The notes: a model not told the origin generated them from the sequence alone. A stretch of 64,000 nt of DNA from DATFKA01 sp035268885 (GCA_035268885.1 DATFKA010000124.1:1-64000); one strand, 5' to 3'; positions 1-8,850 are shown, numbered from the stretch's first letter. Numbers and translations are program-made.

Positions 1-470
1 TTTGGTGCCTAACGGCACCGTTATCTTTGGGTATGTGATCATTTCCACCCATGTTTGGTGCCTAACGGCACCGTTATATTCTTGGTTCTTGATCGTTCTA
101 CCTATGTTTGGTGCCTAACGGCACCGTTATGAGATCAAATAATATGTGTCCCTTAGGCCTGCCTGCCTCAGCTAGGGACGCCACGTGGGTAGCAGGAAGG
201 CATGGAAAAAATATATTATGTCCCGTTAGGGACGCAACCTGGGTAGCAATGGCAGTGTAAAAGAAATTATCGCGTTCCGCTAGGGACGCCACGTGGGTAG
301 CAGGAAGATATTGAAAATATATTATGTCCCGTTAGGGACGTAACATGGGTAGCAATGGCAGTGTAAAAGAAATTATCGCGTCCCGCTAGGGACGCCACGT
401 GGGTAGCAGGAAGATATTGAAAATATATTATGTCCCATTAGGGACGCAACCTGGGTAGAAAAAGAAGCAC
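1..470. repeat. REP/BIME-like hairpin cluster, left of the transposase gene
   Basis: The stretch holds about nine hairpin units and no gene. The first three (near 1, 54 and 107, period 53 bp) read GGTGCCtaacGGCACC, the later ones preceded by an ACCCATG- or ACCTATG-type tail. From 148 the units lie in the opposite orientation, as GTCCCgttaGGGAC followed by a conserved GGGTAG about 10 bases downstream (units near 148, 220, 274, 326, 380, 432). The plus units form a higher-order repeat of 106 bp: 220-325 and 326-431 differ at about three positions. The two orientations are one repeat family (GTSCC-loop-GGSAC, then TGGGTAG). Dense hairpins flanking a lone Y1 transposase are the hallmark of REP/RAYT systems. 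The assignment is by architecture, not by a database match. Confidence 0.85.
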
Positions 471-501
471 AAAAACCATATCTTGAAAAAAAAGAATTCC
501 C

Positions 502-963
502 ATGGCCAACACCTATACACAAATACACCTCCATGTGATATTTGCCGTACAAAACCGCAATGCGCTGATTCAAGACAGCTGGGAGGAGAAATTGTACAAA
601 TACATCACCGGTATCGTTCAGCAATACGGCCATAAGATGTTACAAATTAATGGGATGCCAGATCACGTTCATTTACTGATTGGCATGCGACCGACCCAAT
701 CCCTTTCTGATTTGATGAAACAAGTCAAAGGTTCTTCAACGGAATGGATTAATGAAAACAAATGGACCCGGCACAAATTTTCCTGGCAGGCGGGCTATGG
801 GGCTTTTTCTTACGCTAAATCGGAGGTGCCGAGGGTGATAAAATATATCCAAAATCAAAAAGAACATCATCGGACGAAGACTTTTACAGAAGAATATATG
901 GAATTTCTGGAGGCCTTTGAAGTGGATTTTGATGAACGATATATCTTTAAGCCACCAATATAA
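502..963 (+). CDS. REP-associated tyrosine transposase (RAYT), IS200/Y1 family
   Basis: This is a 153-residue single-domain Y1 transposase of the HUH superfamily, which cleaves and rejoins single-stranded DNA at hairpins. The HUH metal motif is visible as DHVHLL (about residues 54-59). The catalytic tyrosine is probably the Tyr of KYIQNQ (about 115-120), followed by the family's usual HH and a C-terminal DERYIF. Length and full-length colinearity match intact members. There is no tnpB accessory gene and no IS-type left/right ends; instead the gene sits between two clusters of REP-like hairpins, the arrangement known for RAYT genes that mobilise REP sequences in trans. The ATG at 502 follows an A-rich leader and gives the family's normal MANTYTQ start. 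Whether it is still active cannot be seen. Confidence 0.9.
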   Translation: MANTYTQIHLHVIFAVQNRNALIQDSWEEKLYKYITGIVQQYGHKMLQINGMPDHVHLLIGMRPTQSLSDLMKQVKGSSTEWINENKWTRHKFSWQAGYGAFSYAKSEVPRVIKYIQNQKEHHRTKTFTEEYMEFLEAFEVDFDERYIFKPPI

Positions 964-966
964 AGG

Positions 967-1228
967 ATTCGGTACCAGCCTTCGGCGGGCAGGCCTAACG
1001 GCACCGATATTTTTTGGTGTATACTCATTTCTACCCACGTTTAGTGCCTAACGGCACTGTTATTTTAGGTTTGGGAAGGATTTCTACCCATGTTCGGTAC
1101 TAACGGCACCGTTACAAGACCAAATAATATGTGTCCCAGGCCTGCCTCAGGTAGGGACGCCACCTGGGTAGAGAAATGGTATAGCAAAATATATAGTGGT
1201 CCCGTTAGGGACGGCACATGGGTAGAAT
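967..1228. repeat. REP/BIME-like hairpin cluster, right of the transposase gene
   Basis: Five further hairpin units lie here. Three are in GGTGCC/GGCACC orientation (about 971-1005, 1031-1060, 1083-1112) and two in GTCCC/GGGAC orientation (about 1131-1171, 1197-1225). The switch in orientation occurs across a spacer ending caaataatatgtgtccc, nearly identical to the spacer at about 129-152 in the left cluster. The same inverted pair therefore occurs on both sides of the transposase gene. Units at 971-1005 and 1131-1171 carry an additional small palindrome in the hairpin loop. Confidence 0.8.
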
Positions 1229-1294
1229 GGGCTCTAATTCAATCCTTTTTATTAAATTCGGCCTGATTCAATCCACCAATTCAACAACCGAACC

Positions 1295-2881
1295 ATGCGT
1301 AACGAATTCACCGTATTTGCTATTCTTTCTACCATCGGTATCTTTCTGCTGGGCTATTTTGTAGCACCCGGCTGGTATTGGTTATACCTGCTAATTCTTC
1401 CGATAAACATTTTAGGCTTCTACGATATGGTCCAAAAAGAGCATGCCATTATGCGGAACTATCCCATTTTCGGGCGGGGACGGTATGTGATGGAGGACTT
1501 GCGCCCCAAACTGTACCAGTATTTTATTGAATCCGATACCAACGGGACGCCTATCTCGCGCATCTACCGCTCGGTGGTGTATCAGCGGGCCAAGGATGTA
1601 CTGGACACTTCTCCCTTTGGCACCCAATTGGATGTGTATGAAGAAGGCTACGAGTGGATGGCGCACAGTATCGGAGCGCTGGATGCCCATGACCTGGAGC
1701 AACATCCGCGAACGAGCATTGGTAATGCGTACTGTAAGCAGCCGTATGAGGCCAGTATCTTTAATATTTCGGCCATGAGTTATGGATCGCTGAGCAGCAA
1801 TGCCGTGGCCGCTCTGAATGGCGGAGCCGCAGCGGGTGGTTTTGCCCATAATACCGGTGAGGGAGGGATTAGTCCCTACCACGAATCGCACAAGGGTGAT
1901 TTGATCTATCAAGTGGGAACGGGCTATTTTGGTAGCCGGGCGAAGGACGGTAATTTCGCGCCGGGGAAATTTAAAGAAATGGCGGCAAAACCTCATGTGA
2001 AAATGATCGAACTGAAGCTCTCCCAGGGTGCCAAACCCGGGCACGGCGGTATCCTACCCGCTAAGAAAAACACGGCCGAAATTGCCGCAATCCGTGGGGT
2101 AGAGAGGGGCACCGACGTTTTGTCGCCACCTTTTCACCGGGCTTTTAATACGCCGCGCGAAATGCTACAATTCATCCGGCAAATGCAAGATTTGTCGAAC
2201 GGCAAACCGGTTGGCTTCAAGCTGTGCCTGGGACAACGCTCCGAGCTGATGGCCATCTGCAAGGCCATGGTTGAAACCGAAATTTATCCCGATTACATCT
2301 CCGTCGATGGGGGAGAGGGCGGTACTGGCGCGGCACCGCTGGAATTTACGAATAATGTGGGCATGCCCTTTCGAGAGGCGATTGCTTATACCCACGATGT
2401 GCTGACGGGCTTTGGCCTACGCGATAAGGTGAAGCTTTTTTGTGCCGGGAAGATCCTCACCGGGTTTCATCTGTTTCGGGCCGTCGCCCTGGGAGCCGAT
2501 GCCTGTTATTCAGCCCGTGGTATGATGTTGGCCCTGGGTTGTATTCAGTCTCTGCTTTGCAATACCAATCACTGTCCCACCGGCGTAGCGACTCAGGATC
2601 GCGAGAAAGTAGCTGGTCTGGTCGTGGAAGATAAGAAATTCCGGGTAGCCAATTACCATTACGAGACCCTTAAGAGTTTCGTCGAGCTGCTGGCTGCGGC
2701 CGGTCTGCATCATCCGGAAGAGATTCGCCGTAGTCACGTCTTCCGTCGGGTAAGCATGCACGAGATTAAGACCTACGAAGACCTCTATCCCTACCTGGAA
2801 GAAGGCTGTCTGCTCCGCGCCGACACCGTTCCTGCCGCTTACCGACGGGCCTGGACTATAGCGAGTGCAGACCGTTTCTAA
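1295..2881 (+). CDS. FMN-binding glutamate synthase family protein, membrane-anchored
   Basis: The protein (528 residues) resembles the FMN/Fe-S synthase domain of glutamate synthase (GltB C-terminal half) but stands alone, without the amidotransferase domain or a gltD partner. Two N-terminal hydrophobic segments (about residues 7-45) anchor it in the membrane, as in this widespread 'FMN-binding glutamate synthase family'. An FMN-site region begins near SYGSLSSNA (about 165) and continues to GGEGGTG (about 338). The cluster-binding cysteines CX5CX4C appear at about 415-427 (CIQSLLCNTNHC). The true substrate of these stand-alone proteins is not settled. The ATG at 1295 opens directly onto the hydrophobic segment. 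It lies downstream of the REP cluster with no co-directional partner. Confidence 0.88.
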   Translation: MRNEFTVFAILSTIGIFLLGYFVAPGWYWLYLLILPINILGFYDMVQKEHAIMRNYPIFGRGRYVMEDLRPKLYQYFIESDTNGTPISRIYRSVVYQRAKDVLDTSPFGTQLDVYEEGYEWMAHSIGALDAHDLEQHPRTSIGNAYCKQPYEASIFNISAMSYGSLSSNAVAALNGGAAAGGFAHNTGEGGISPYHESHKGDLIYQVGTGYFGSRAKDGNFAPGKFKEMAAKPHVKMIELKLSQGAKPGHGGILPAKKNTAEIAAIRGVERGTDVLSPPFHRAFNTPREMLQFIRQMQDLSNGKPVGFKLCLGQRSELMAICKAMVETEIYPDYISVDGGEGGTGAAPLEFTNNVGMPFREAIAYTHDVLTGFGLRDKVKLFCAGKILTGFHLFRAVALGADACYSARGMMLALGCIQSLLCNTNHCPTGVATQDREKVAGLVVEDKKFRVANYHYETLKSFVELLAAAGLHHPEEIRRSHVFRRVSMHEIKTYEDLYPYLEEGCLLRADTVPAAYRRAWTIASADRF

Positions 2882-3430
2882 ATCAGTTTCGAATTTTGAA
2901 TGGCGAGTTATTGACTTGCTTACTTTTTTAGTTTTTGTTTTTACTCAGTTAAAGTTTTCTTACTAATTAAATAATCTTTAAAATCAAAGAGCTATTGGAG
3001 AATCCCCAAAATTTTAAATAGGTGAAATGTGCCGTGTTTTTTATTGCTATCTGCTGGTCAGTATCAGAACATGACCTGAGATCAGAATGAATGAGATATT
3101 ATTCTTTGGAGGCAGGGGAGGTTTGCTCTAACTGATTGTAAAATGCATGCGTGCCCTTGGGTACGCATGCATGGGTAGAAAAGGAGCTTAGTAAAAGTCC
3201 TCCGTGCCTTTAGGCCTGCCTGCCTCAGGTAGGTACGGAATATAATTGATCCCAGAGATCACGTTCGGTACCTAACGGCACCGTTTTTCTTGATTTGGAT
3301 TATCTTTTTTTACCCACATTTTGTCCCTACGGGACAATGGCAAATCAATTTTTTAGAACCAATCAGTTCTGCAGTATCAAAGGCAGACTTTTTTGATCTT
3401 GCTGAACTTAGAGTACTTACAACACGTATA
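2882..3430. repeat. Intergenic region with second REP-like cluster
   Basis: No credible gene is visible. The part from about 3145 to 3340 holds hairpins related to those around the transposase. There is a GTGCCC/GGTAC unit followed by ATGGGTAG (3149-3178), and a plus unit with a palindromic loop insert (about 3203-3240). A minus-orientation unit follows (about 3260-3283), and then a diverged TACCCACA...GTCCCtacGGGAC unit (about 3310-3337). The first 260 bases are A/T-rich and show nothing recognisable. Confidence 0.65.
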
Positions 3431-4549
3431 TCACCCCAACACCTCCTCATAAAAAGCCAATAATTTCCTTTCTTCTTTTTCCCAGGTTAATGCTTCGGCG
3501 GCGACACCACAGGCGGCTTGTAATGCTGCATATTTCTGATTATCCCGGCTTAATTCCATAATTAGATGGGCCAGGGGGGCAGGCGCTAAGTCGGGTAGCA
3601 GTACAAAAGCGGGATGCTCGGCTTGTAATGCCCGGTACTCCGGAAAATCCATGTGGATGGCGGGCAACTCGGCCTGTATATAATCAAAGCATTTATTAGC
3701 CAGTGAATAGTAGTAACTTAACCCCTTGTTTTCCAAGAGGTTGAGTCCGAGGTCCGCTTGTGGGGTGATGGTCTTCAATTCCTCCGGCTGGCGATAGCCC
3801 AGAAAGTGGACACGATCTTGTAGTCGTTTTTCTTTAGTTAGCTTTCGCAAAAAAATGGACAGATCTCCTTCGCCAACTAACCACAACTGCACAGAATGGG
3901 GTAGGAGAGACAGGGCTTCGATTACCGTTTCTATACCGCGGCCTTGGTTGAGTGCACCCTGATACAGCAGAATAAAATCATTTGTTTCTCTTTTTGGAAG
4001 GGAAGCGGCTGATGTTATTGCGTTTTTTTGCTGTGAAGGAAGATTGCGAATAACGGTAAAGTCGGTACCGTACCTTTCGGTAAAAATCCGGGCGAGTTGG
4101 GGACCAACGGTATAGGCGAATTCTAGACGGGGTATGACAAAGCGAGCCAGAGCAGACCAAACCGCTTTTACCAGAGGCCGATTTACTACTTCAGGCACCT
4201 CTGTAAAATACTCATGAGCATCGTAGACCATTGGTTTTTTGCGTAAGCGAGACCAAAAAAAAGCGGGCGCTAAAGTGTCTAAGTCAACGGCGCAGAGTAA
4301 GTCATATTTTGCTCGGCTGAGGTGTAATAATAATCGAATATTATACTCCAGGTAGAATAATTTTCCTTGATTATAGCGGCACCTTAGTCTAATTTGCTGG
4401 AAAGGGCGCTTTTGTAGCGGTATTGAATCGTGCTTTTCCCGGCCAATAAGCAGGACCTCGAAACCTGCCTTGGCCAGGCTGGAACAGATGCGAATCATCC
4501 GCTGGTCGTAAGTGAGATCATTCGTAGCGGTGCAGATTATTTTTGCCAT
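3431..4549 (-). CDS. Glycosyltransferase, GT4/GT-B type
   Basis: This 372-residue protein has the GT-B organisation: an N-terminal Rossmann half that starts MAKIICTATNDLTYDQRM, the acceptor-side segment MVYDAHEYF (about 124-132), and a C-terminal donor-binding half with the pattern LLYQGALNQGRGIETVIEA (about 208-226). These fit the GT1/GT4 superfamily, which transfers sugars from nucleotide sugars to lipids, glycans or proteins. The acceptor cannot be told from sequence. The ATG at 4549 lies inside the last codons of the upstream recQ gene (13-base overlap), so the two are probably translated together. Nothing nearby points to a polysaccharide locus. Confidence 0.85.
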   Translation of the reverse strand: MAKIICTATNDLTYDQRMIRICSSLAKAGFEVLLIGREKHDSIPLQKRPFQQIRLRCRYNQGKLFYLEYNIRLLLHLSRAKYDLLCAVDLDTLAPAFFWSRLRKKPMVYDAHEYFTEVPEVVNRPLVKAVWSALARFVIPRLEFAYTVGPQLARIFTERYGTDFTVIRNLPSQQKNAITSAASLPKRETNDFILLYQGALNQGRGIETVIEALSLLPHSVQLWLVGEGDLSIFLRKLTKEKRLQDRVHFLGYRQPEELKTITPQADLGLNLLENKGLSYYYSLANKCFDYIQAELPAIHMDFPEYRALQAEHPAFVLLPDLAPAPLAHLIMELSRDNQKYAALQAACGVAAEALTWEKEERKLLAFYEEVLG

Positions 4550-6456
4550 TCGAAGCGCTCTTCTTTTTGCCGAATTTGCCCTTCATCCAGCAGATACTCC
4601 AGCGTTTGTAATACGATTTCCTTTTTTTTGGGAGAAAAAGAAGCGAGGATGTCCTCCATCGGCAGGGCCTCCCGCAAAAGCACTAATTCTAATTTGTCGC
4701 GATACCGCTGATAGTCTTTTTGATTGAGCTTTCGCTCTTTTTTCTGAGCCAGGCAATAGTCGCAATGACCGCAGGCGGTGGCCTCCGTTTCCCCAAAGTA
4801 GGCGAGTAGCAGACGGGAACGGCAGTCTTCCGTTTCGGCGTAGTGGATGGCCTTTTCAATGCGGATACGCTGCTGTTCCTTCCGAAAATTATAACCCGTA
4901 TGATCAAAAGCCACGGTAGCGGCATCCATACGGCCATTGACAAAGAACAATTGGGGCTCTTCGTTCTGCGGTCGGTAGTCAATGATTTGTTCTTTGTGTA
5001 GCAGGTTCAGGGATTTTTGGAGTTCCGACCTTTCTACCCGGAGGAATCCCGCAATGGATTGCTCACGGATATGGATATGGTGATTAAAGGCCCCCTGGTA
5101 ACTACGTAGAATGATTTTTAGCACTTTATCCAGTTTAGGGTGCTTGAGCATAAAATCGTAGAGTTGATCCTGGTTGACCAGCACTTTTAGGGATGCCGGA
5201 TTGTAAACGGCGTCGCTGAGGATGATCCAACCTTCTTTCTCTAGTAGTTTCAGGCAGTTGAAAGCAATAATGGGTTCAAACTGATAAGTTTTTGAAAACT
5301 CGATGAGATTGAAGTCAAAACTTTCGCCGTAGCCCGCGCCGACGGCAATTTGGTAATAACTGCCCAGCGCCCGGTATACCCTGCGTACTTCCTTCAGGTC
5401 GGGGTAGCTAAGTTCGTACTGTTTTTCGAGTTTTAACGCATCACTGTTGTGGTAGAGTAGTACAGCAAAGGCTTTTTTCCCATCGCGACCGGCCCTTCCG
5501 GCTTCCTGAAAATAACCTTCCAGGCTATCGGGCATTTCCCAGTGAATCACCAAACGCACATCGGGCTTATCGATGCCCATACCAAAGGCATTGGTACTGA
5601 CGATCACCCTGATTTTATTTTTGAGCCAGGCTTCTTGTTTCTGGTTGCGCTTATCCATTTCTAGCCCGGCGTGGTAATAGTCGGCACGAATGCCTTTGCG
5701 GTGGAGTAGGAGGGCCAGTTCTTTAGTGAGCCGGCGATTACGGACGTATACCACGGCTGAGCCGCCCACTTTCTTTAAAATGTTGACCAACTCTTCCGGT
5801 TTGGCTTCGCTGGGCCGGACCACGTAGGCCAGGTTATCCCGAGCAAAGCTCTTTTGAAAGACCTGTCCGCTTTTAAATTCCAGTTTATCCTGAATATCTG
5901 TACAGACTTCGGGCGTGGCGGTGGCGGTCAGGGCGATGATCGGTACGTTGGGTAGATCTTCCCGGATACTGGCAATCTCCAGGTAAGCAGGTCGGAAATC
6001 GTAACCCCACTGAGAAATACAGTGTGCTTCGTCGACCGCAATCATACTGACCGGCATCTTCTTTAGTCTTTCTTTAAAGAGCTCGGTATGCAAGCGCTCG
6101 GGAGACAGGTAAAGCAGTTTTACATCACCGTAGGCGCAGTTGTCCAGCAGGCGATCAATCTCGGGGTAGGGCATACCCGAATGGATGGCCACGGCGGAAA
6201 CACCGCGTTTTCGCAAATTCTCTACCTGATCTTTCATCAGGGCGATCAATGGAGAAATGACGATACAAAGCCCTTCCAGACAAAGAGCTGGCACCTGAAA
6301 GCAAATCGATTTACCACCACCGGTAGGCAACAATGCCAGCGTGTCATCCCCATTGAGCACCGATTGAATAATCTCCTCCTGTACCGGGCGAAAGCTTTCG
6401 TAGCCCCAGTAGCGTTTTAGTACTTCAATTGGTTCTTTGCGCTGATTTTGCTGCAT
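4537..6456 (-). CDS. recQ: ATP-dependent DNA helicase RecQ
   Basis: RecQ unwinds DNA 3'-to-5' in recombinational repair. The 639-residue product shows the Walker A motif PTGGGKS (44-50), the DEAH box at 143-146 with the RecQ-specific continuation CISQWGYDFRPAY, the motif VI region with QEAGRAGRDG, and a zinc-binding set ending CGHCDYC. The winged-helix region follows, and the C-terminus is short with no clear HRDC domain. Length and motif order are normal for bacterial RecQ. The gene begins 18 bases after the leuB stop, and its end overlaps the glycosyltransferase start, placing it in the middle of a leu-recQ-GT run. Confidence 0.96.
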   Translation of the reverse strand: MQQNQRKEPIEVLKRYWGYESFRPVQEEIIQSVLNGDDTLALLPTGGGKSICFQVPALCLEGLCIVISPLIALMKDQVENLRKRGVSAVAIHSGMPYPEIDRLLDNCAYGDVKLLYLSPERLHTELFKERLKKMPVSMIAVDEAHCISQWGYDFRPAYLEIASIREDLPNVPIIALTATATPEVCTDIQDKLEFKSGQVFQKSFARDNLAYVVRPSEAKPEELVNILKKVGGSAVVYVRNRRLTKELALLLHRKGIRADYYHAGLEMDKRNQKQEAWLKNKIRVIVSTNAFGMGIDKPDVRLVIHWEMPDSLEGYFQEAGRAGRDGKKAFAVLLYHNSDALKLEKQYELSYPDLKEVRRVYRALGSYYQIAVGAGYGESFDFNLIEFSKTYQFEPIIAFNCLKLLEKEGWIILSDAVYNPASLKVLVNQDQLYDFMLKHPKLDKVLKIILRSYQGAFNHHIHIREQSIAGFLRVERSELQKSLNLLHKEQIIDYRPQNEEPQLFFVNGRMDAATVAFDHTGYNFRKEQQRIRIEKAIHYAETEDCRSRLLLAYFGETEATACGHCDYCLAQKKERKLNQKDYQRYRDKLELVLLREALPMEDILASFSPKKKEIVLQTLEYLLDEGQIRQKEERFEWQK

Positions 6457-6474
6457 CGTGGCGATCCACCTAAC

Positions 6475-7584
6475 TTAAATAATAGTTGAATTTTTCTCTT
6501 TTAATTTGAAATCCGTGATGTTGATGGACTCTTTTTCGGCAATGAGATAAGCGACCATATCACCGACCTGAGAGCAACTGAATTTGTTATCCAGATTCAA
6601 TTCCTGGGTCCCAATGCCTTTTTCCAGTAAATGGCGAATAGTAGCTAAGACTACATTACCTTCTTCGTGTAGGCCGAATTCGTCCAGCATCAATGCGGCG
6701 GATAGGATGGCTGCCATAGGGTTGGCAATATCTTCGCCGGCCGCCTGCGGATAGGACCCGTGAATGGGTTCAAATAAAGAAGTCTCTGCTCCCTTGGAAG
6801 CGGAAGGCAACAAACCCATGGAACCGGTAATTACACTGGCTTCATCGGAGATGATATCACCGAAGAGATTACTCGTCAGGATGACGTCGAAGTGCCCGGG
6901 TGCCTGTATCATTTGTACAGCGGCACTGTCTACAAACATAAAGTCTAATTCTACTTCCGGAAATTCTTTGGCCACCTGTCGAACCACTTTACGCCAGAGA
7001 CGGGAGGTTTCCAAGACGTTGGCTTTATCAACCACGGTCACCTTTTTGCGCCGTTTCATGGCACTTTTAAAGGCCATTTGGGCAATTCTTTCGATTTCAA
7101 AATCTTCGTAAACACAAGTATCGTAGGCACGGGACTCGGTACGTCCACGATCTCCAAAGTAAATACCACCGGTCAATTCACGGTAAATGACCAGGTCTAC
7201 ACCTTCCACTTTTTCCGGTCTTAAGGGCGATAAATCCTGCAAATTGGGAAAGGCAATAACGGGCCGGATATTGGCAAAAAGTCCCAGGCTTTTGCGCAGG
7301 CGCAGCAGACCGTGCTCTGGTCGAAGCTCGGCTTCTGGCTCCTGATTATATTTTGGATGGCCGATAGCGCCAAAAAGAATGGCGTCGCAATTCATGCAGG
7401 TATGTAAAGTTGAGTTAGGTAGCGGATCCCCGTGCTTTTCAATGGCCACGTGGCCGACGTCAGCATAACAGTATTCAAAGTAGTGACCAAAACGCTCACC
7501 AATGGCATCAAGGGCTTTCAGGGCTTGATCGATAACTTCGGGGCCGATGCCGTCTCCGGGCAATACGGCGATTCTTTTATTCAT
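6475..7584 (-). CDS. leuB: 3-isopropylmalate dehydrogenase
   Basis: LeuB carries out the NAD-dependent oxidative decarboxylation of 3-isopropylmalate, the third step of leucine synthesis. The family start RIAVLPGDGIGPEV, the substrate loop RELTGGIYFGDRGR, the metal-binding region with SNLFGDIISDEAS and the segment GSMGLLPSAS are all present. I take the ATG at 7584 (MNKRIAV) rather than the upstream TTG at 7593. leuA is upstream on the same strand, separated by a strong hairpin. leuC and leuD are absent from the window, so the isomerase must be encoded elsewhere. Confidence 0.96.
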   Translation of the reverse strand: MNKRIAVLPGDGIGPEVIDQALKALDAIGERFGHYFEYCYADVGHVAIEKHGDPLPNSTLHTCMNCDAILFGAIGHPKYNQEPEAELRPEHGLLRLRKSLGLFANIRPVIAFPNLQDLSPLRPEKVEGVDLVIYRELTGGIYFGDRGRTESRAYDTCVYEDFEIERIAQMAFKSAMKRRKKVTVVDKANVLETSRLWRKVVRQVAKEFPEVELDFMFVDSAAVQMIQAPGHFDVILTSNLFGDIISDEASVITGSMGLLPSASKGAETSLFEPIHGSYPQAAGEDIANPMAAILSAALMLDEFGLHEEGNVVLATIRHLLEKGIGTQELNLDNKFSCSQVGDMVAYLIAEKESINITDFKLKEKNSTII

Positions 7585-7624
7585 GGGTAGCAATTAAGGA
7601 TGAAGTAAATTCTATACAATATAT

Positions 7625-7666
7625 AATAAATGCTCTAAACATGCGAACATGTTTAGAGCATTTATT
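7625..7666 (-). terminator. Perfect 19-bp hairpin with UUCG loop between leuA and leuB
   Basis: On the minus strand the arm AATAAATGCTCTAAACATG is followed by the tetraloop TTCG and the exact complementary arm. The stem is therefore 19 bp without mismatch, and an A/T-rich sequence follows it. It starts about 25 bases after the leuA stop and ends about 40 bases before the leuB start. It could be a partial terminator, an RNA-stability element, or both; the lack of a long pure U tract argues against a classical strong terminator. Confidence 0.7.
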
Positions 7667-7689
7667 AACGCCCGAAAACAGGTAATATT

Positions 7690-8850
7690 TTAGCTGCCGA
7701 CCTTTTCTGTTTTTAGAATTAATAGCAAGTCTTCATCTTCGACTTCTTTTTTAGAATCGGCTACTTCTAAAAACTGTGCATAAACCTCATCCAACTCCAG
7801 TTTAGTTAGGTTAAACCCGAGGTTTTTGCAGCGATAAGCCAGCGCCGCACGACCACTGCGTGCGGTTAATACTATTTTGGATTGATCGACGCCCACTTCC
7901 AGCGGATCGATAATTTCGTAGGTTTCGCGGTTCTTGATTACACCATCCTGGTGAATACCCGAAGAATGCGCGAAGGCGTTGGCACCAACAATAGCTTTAT
8001 TAGGCTGTACGACCATCCCCATACGATCACTAACCAGCTGACTCGTTGGATTAAGTAATTTGGAATTGATACCAGTGTCAAAGTTCAGATTAGGATGCTG
8101 ACGCATGATCATTACCACTTCCTCCAGAGAGGTATTCCCGGCGCGCTCCCCGATGCCGTTAATGGTACATTCGATCTGCCGCGCTCCATTTTGAATACCG
8201 GCAATAGAGTTGGCCGTGGCTAGCCCCAAATCATTATGGCAGTGCGTAGATAAGATAGCCTTGTCAATACCCTTGACGTTTTCGTATAGGTACTTGATTT
8301 TGGCGCCGTATTCTTCAGGCAGACAGTAGCCCGTGGTGTCCGGTATGTTCAGTACGGTAGCACCGGCCTTAATTACCGCTTCACAGATTTTAGCCAGAAA
8401 TTCGTTACCGGTTCGGCCAGCATCTTCTGCATAAAACTCCACATCTTCCACGAAAGACCGGGCGTATTTTACCGCGGCTACGGCTCTTTCAATAATCTTG
8501 TCCTGAGTCGTACGAAACTTGTGTTTAATGTGGGAATCAGACGTACCAATACCCGTATGTATTCTGGGCCTTTTGGCCTTAGCCAGGGCCTCGGCAGCGA
8601 CTTTAATGTCTTTTTCTACCGAACGGGAGAGTCCGCAAACGGTTACATCCTTAACCGCTTCGCAAATGGCCTCTACCGACCTGAAATCTCCCGGACTTGA
8701 AATGGGGAAACCCGCTTCAATTACGTCTACTCCTAATAACTCCAGCTGTTTGGCAATCTCTACCTTTTGCTCGGTGATCAATTTACAGCCTGGCACTTGT
8801 TCGCCATCCCTCAATGTCGTATCGAAAATGTGTATGCGGTTAGAACCCAT
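7690..8850 (-). CDS. leuA: 2-isopropylmalate synthase, short form without regulatory domain
   Basis: The enzyme condenses acetyl-CoA with 2-oxoisovalerate, the first committed step of leucine synthesis. The TIM-barrel signature DTTLRDGEQVPG (about 10-21) and the metal-binding HCHNDLGLAT (about 203-212) are clear. The product is 386 residues, ending soon after the catalytic barrel and its linker. The C-terminal LeuA dimer domain that mediates leucine feedback in enzymes of about 500 residues is missing. Similar short forms are usual in Bacteroidota. Homocitrate or citramalate synthase cannot be fully excluded, but leuB next door supports LeuA. Confidence 0.9.
   Translation of the reverse strand: MGSNRIHIFDTTLRDGEQVPGCKLITEQKVEIAKQLELLGVDVIEAGFPISSPGDFRSVEAICEAVKDVTVCGLSRSVEKDIKVAAEALAKAKRPRIHTGIGTSDSHIKHKFRTTQDKIIERAVAAVKYARSFVEDVEFYAEDAGRTGNEFLAKICEAVIKAGATVLNIPDTTGYCLPEEYGAKIKYLYENVKGIDKAILSTHCHNDLGLATANSIAGIQNGARQIECTINGIGERAGNTSLEEVVMIMRQHPNLNFDTGINSKLLNPTSQLVSDRMGMVVQPNKAIVGANAFAHSSGIHQDGVIKNRETYEIIDPLEVGVDQSKIVLTARSGRAALAYRCKNLGFNLTKLELDEVYAQFLEVADSKKEVEDEDLLLILKTEKVGS

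Noticed and set aside
148..460. CRISPR-like array of short repeats
   Set aside because: The repeats are palindromic hairpins with conserved, not unique, spacers arranged as a 106-bp higher-order repeat. There are no cas genes, and a REP transposase is adjacent.
98..633. Minus-strand open frames in the repeat region
   Set aside because: They arise from the repeated units and the antisense of the transposase gene; the same peptide strings recur with the repeat, and no domain is seen.
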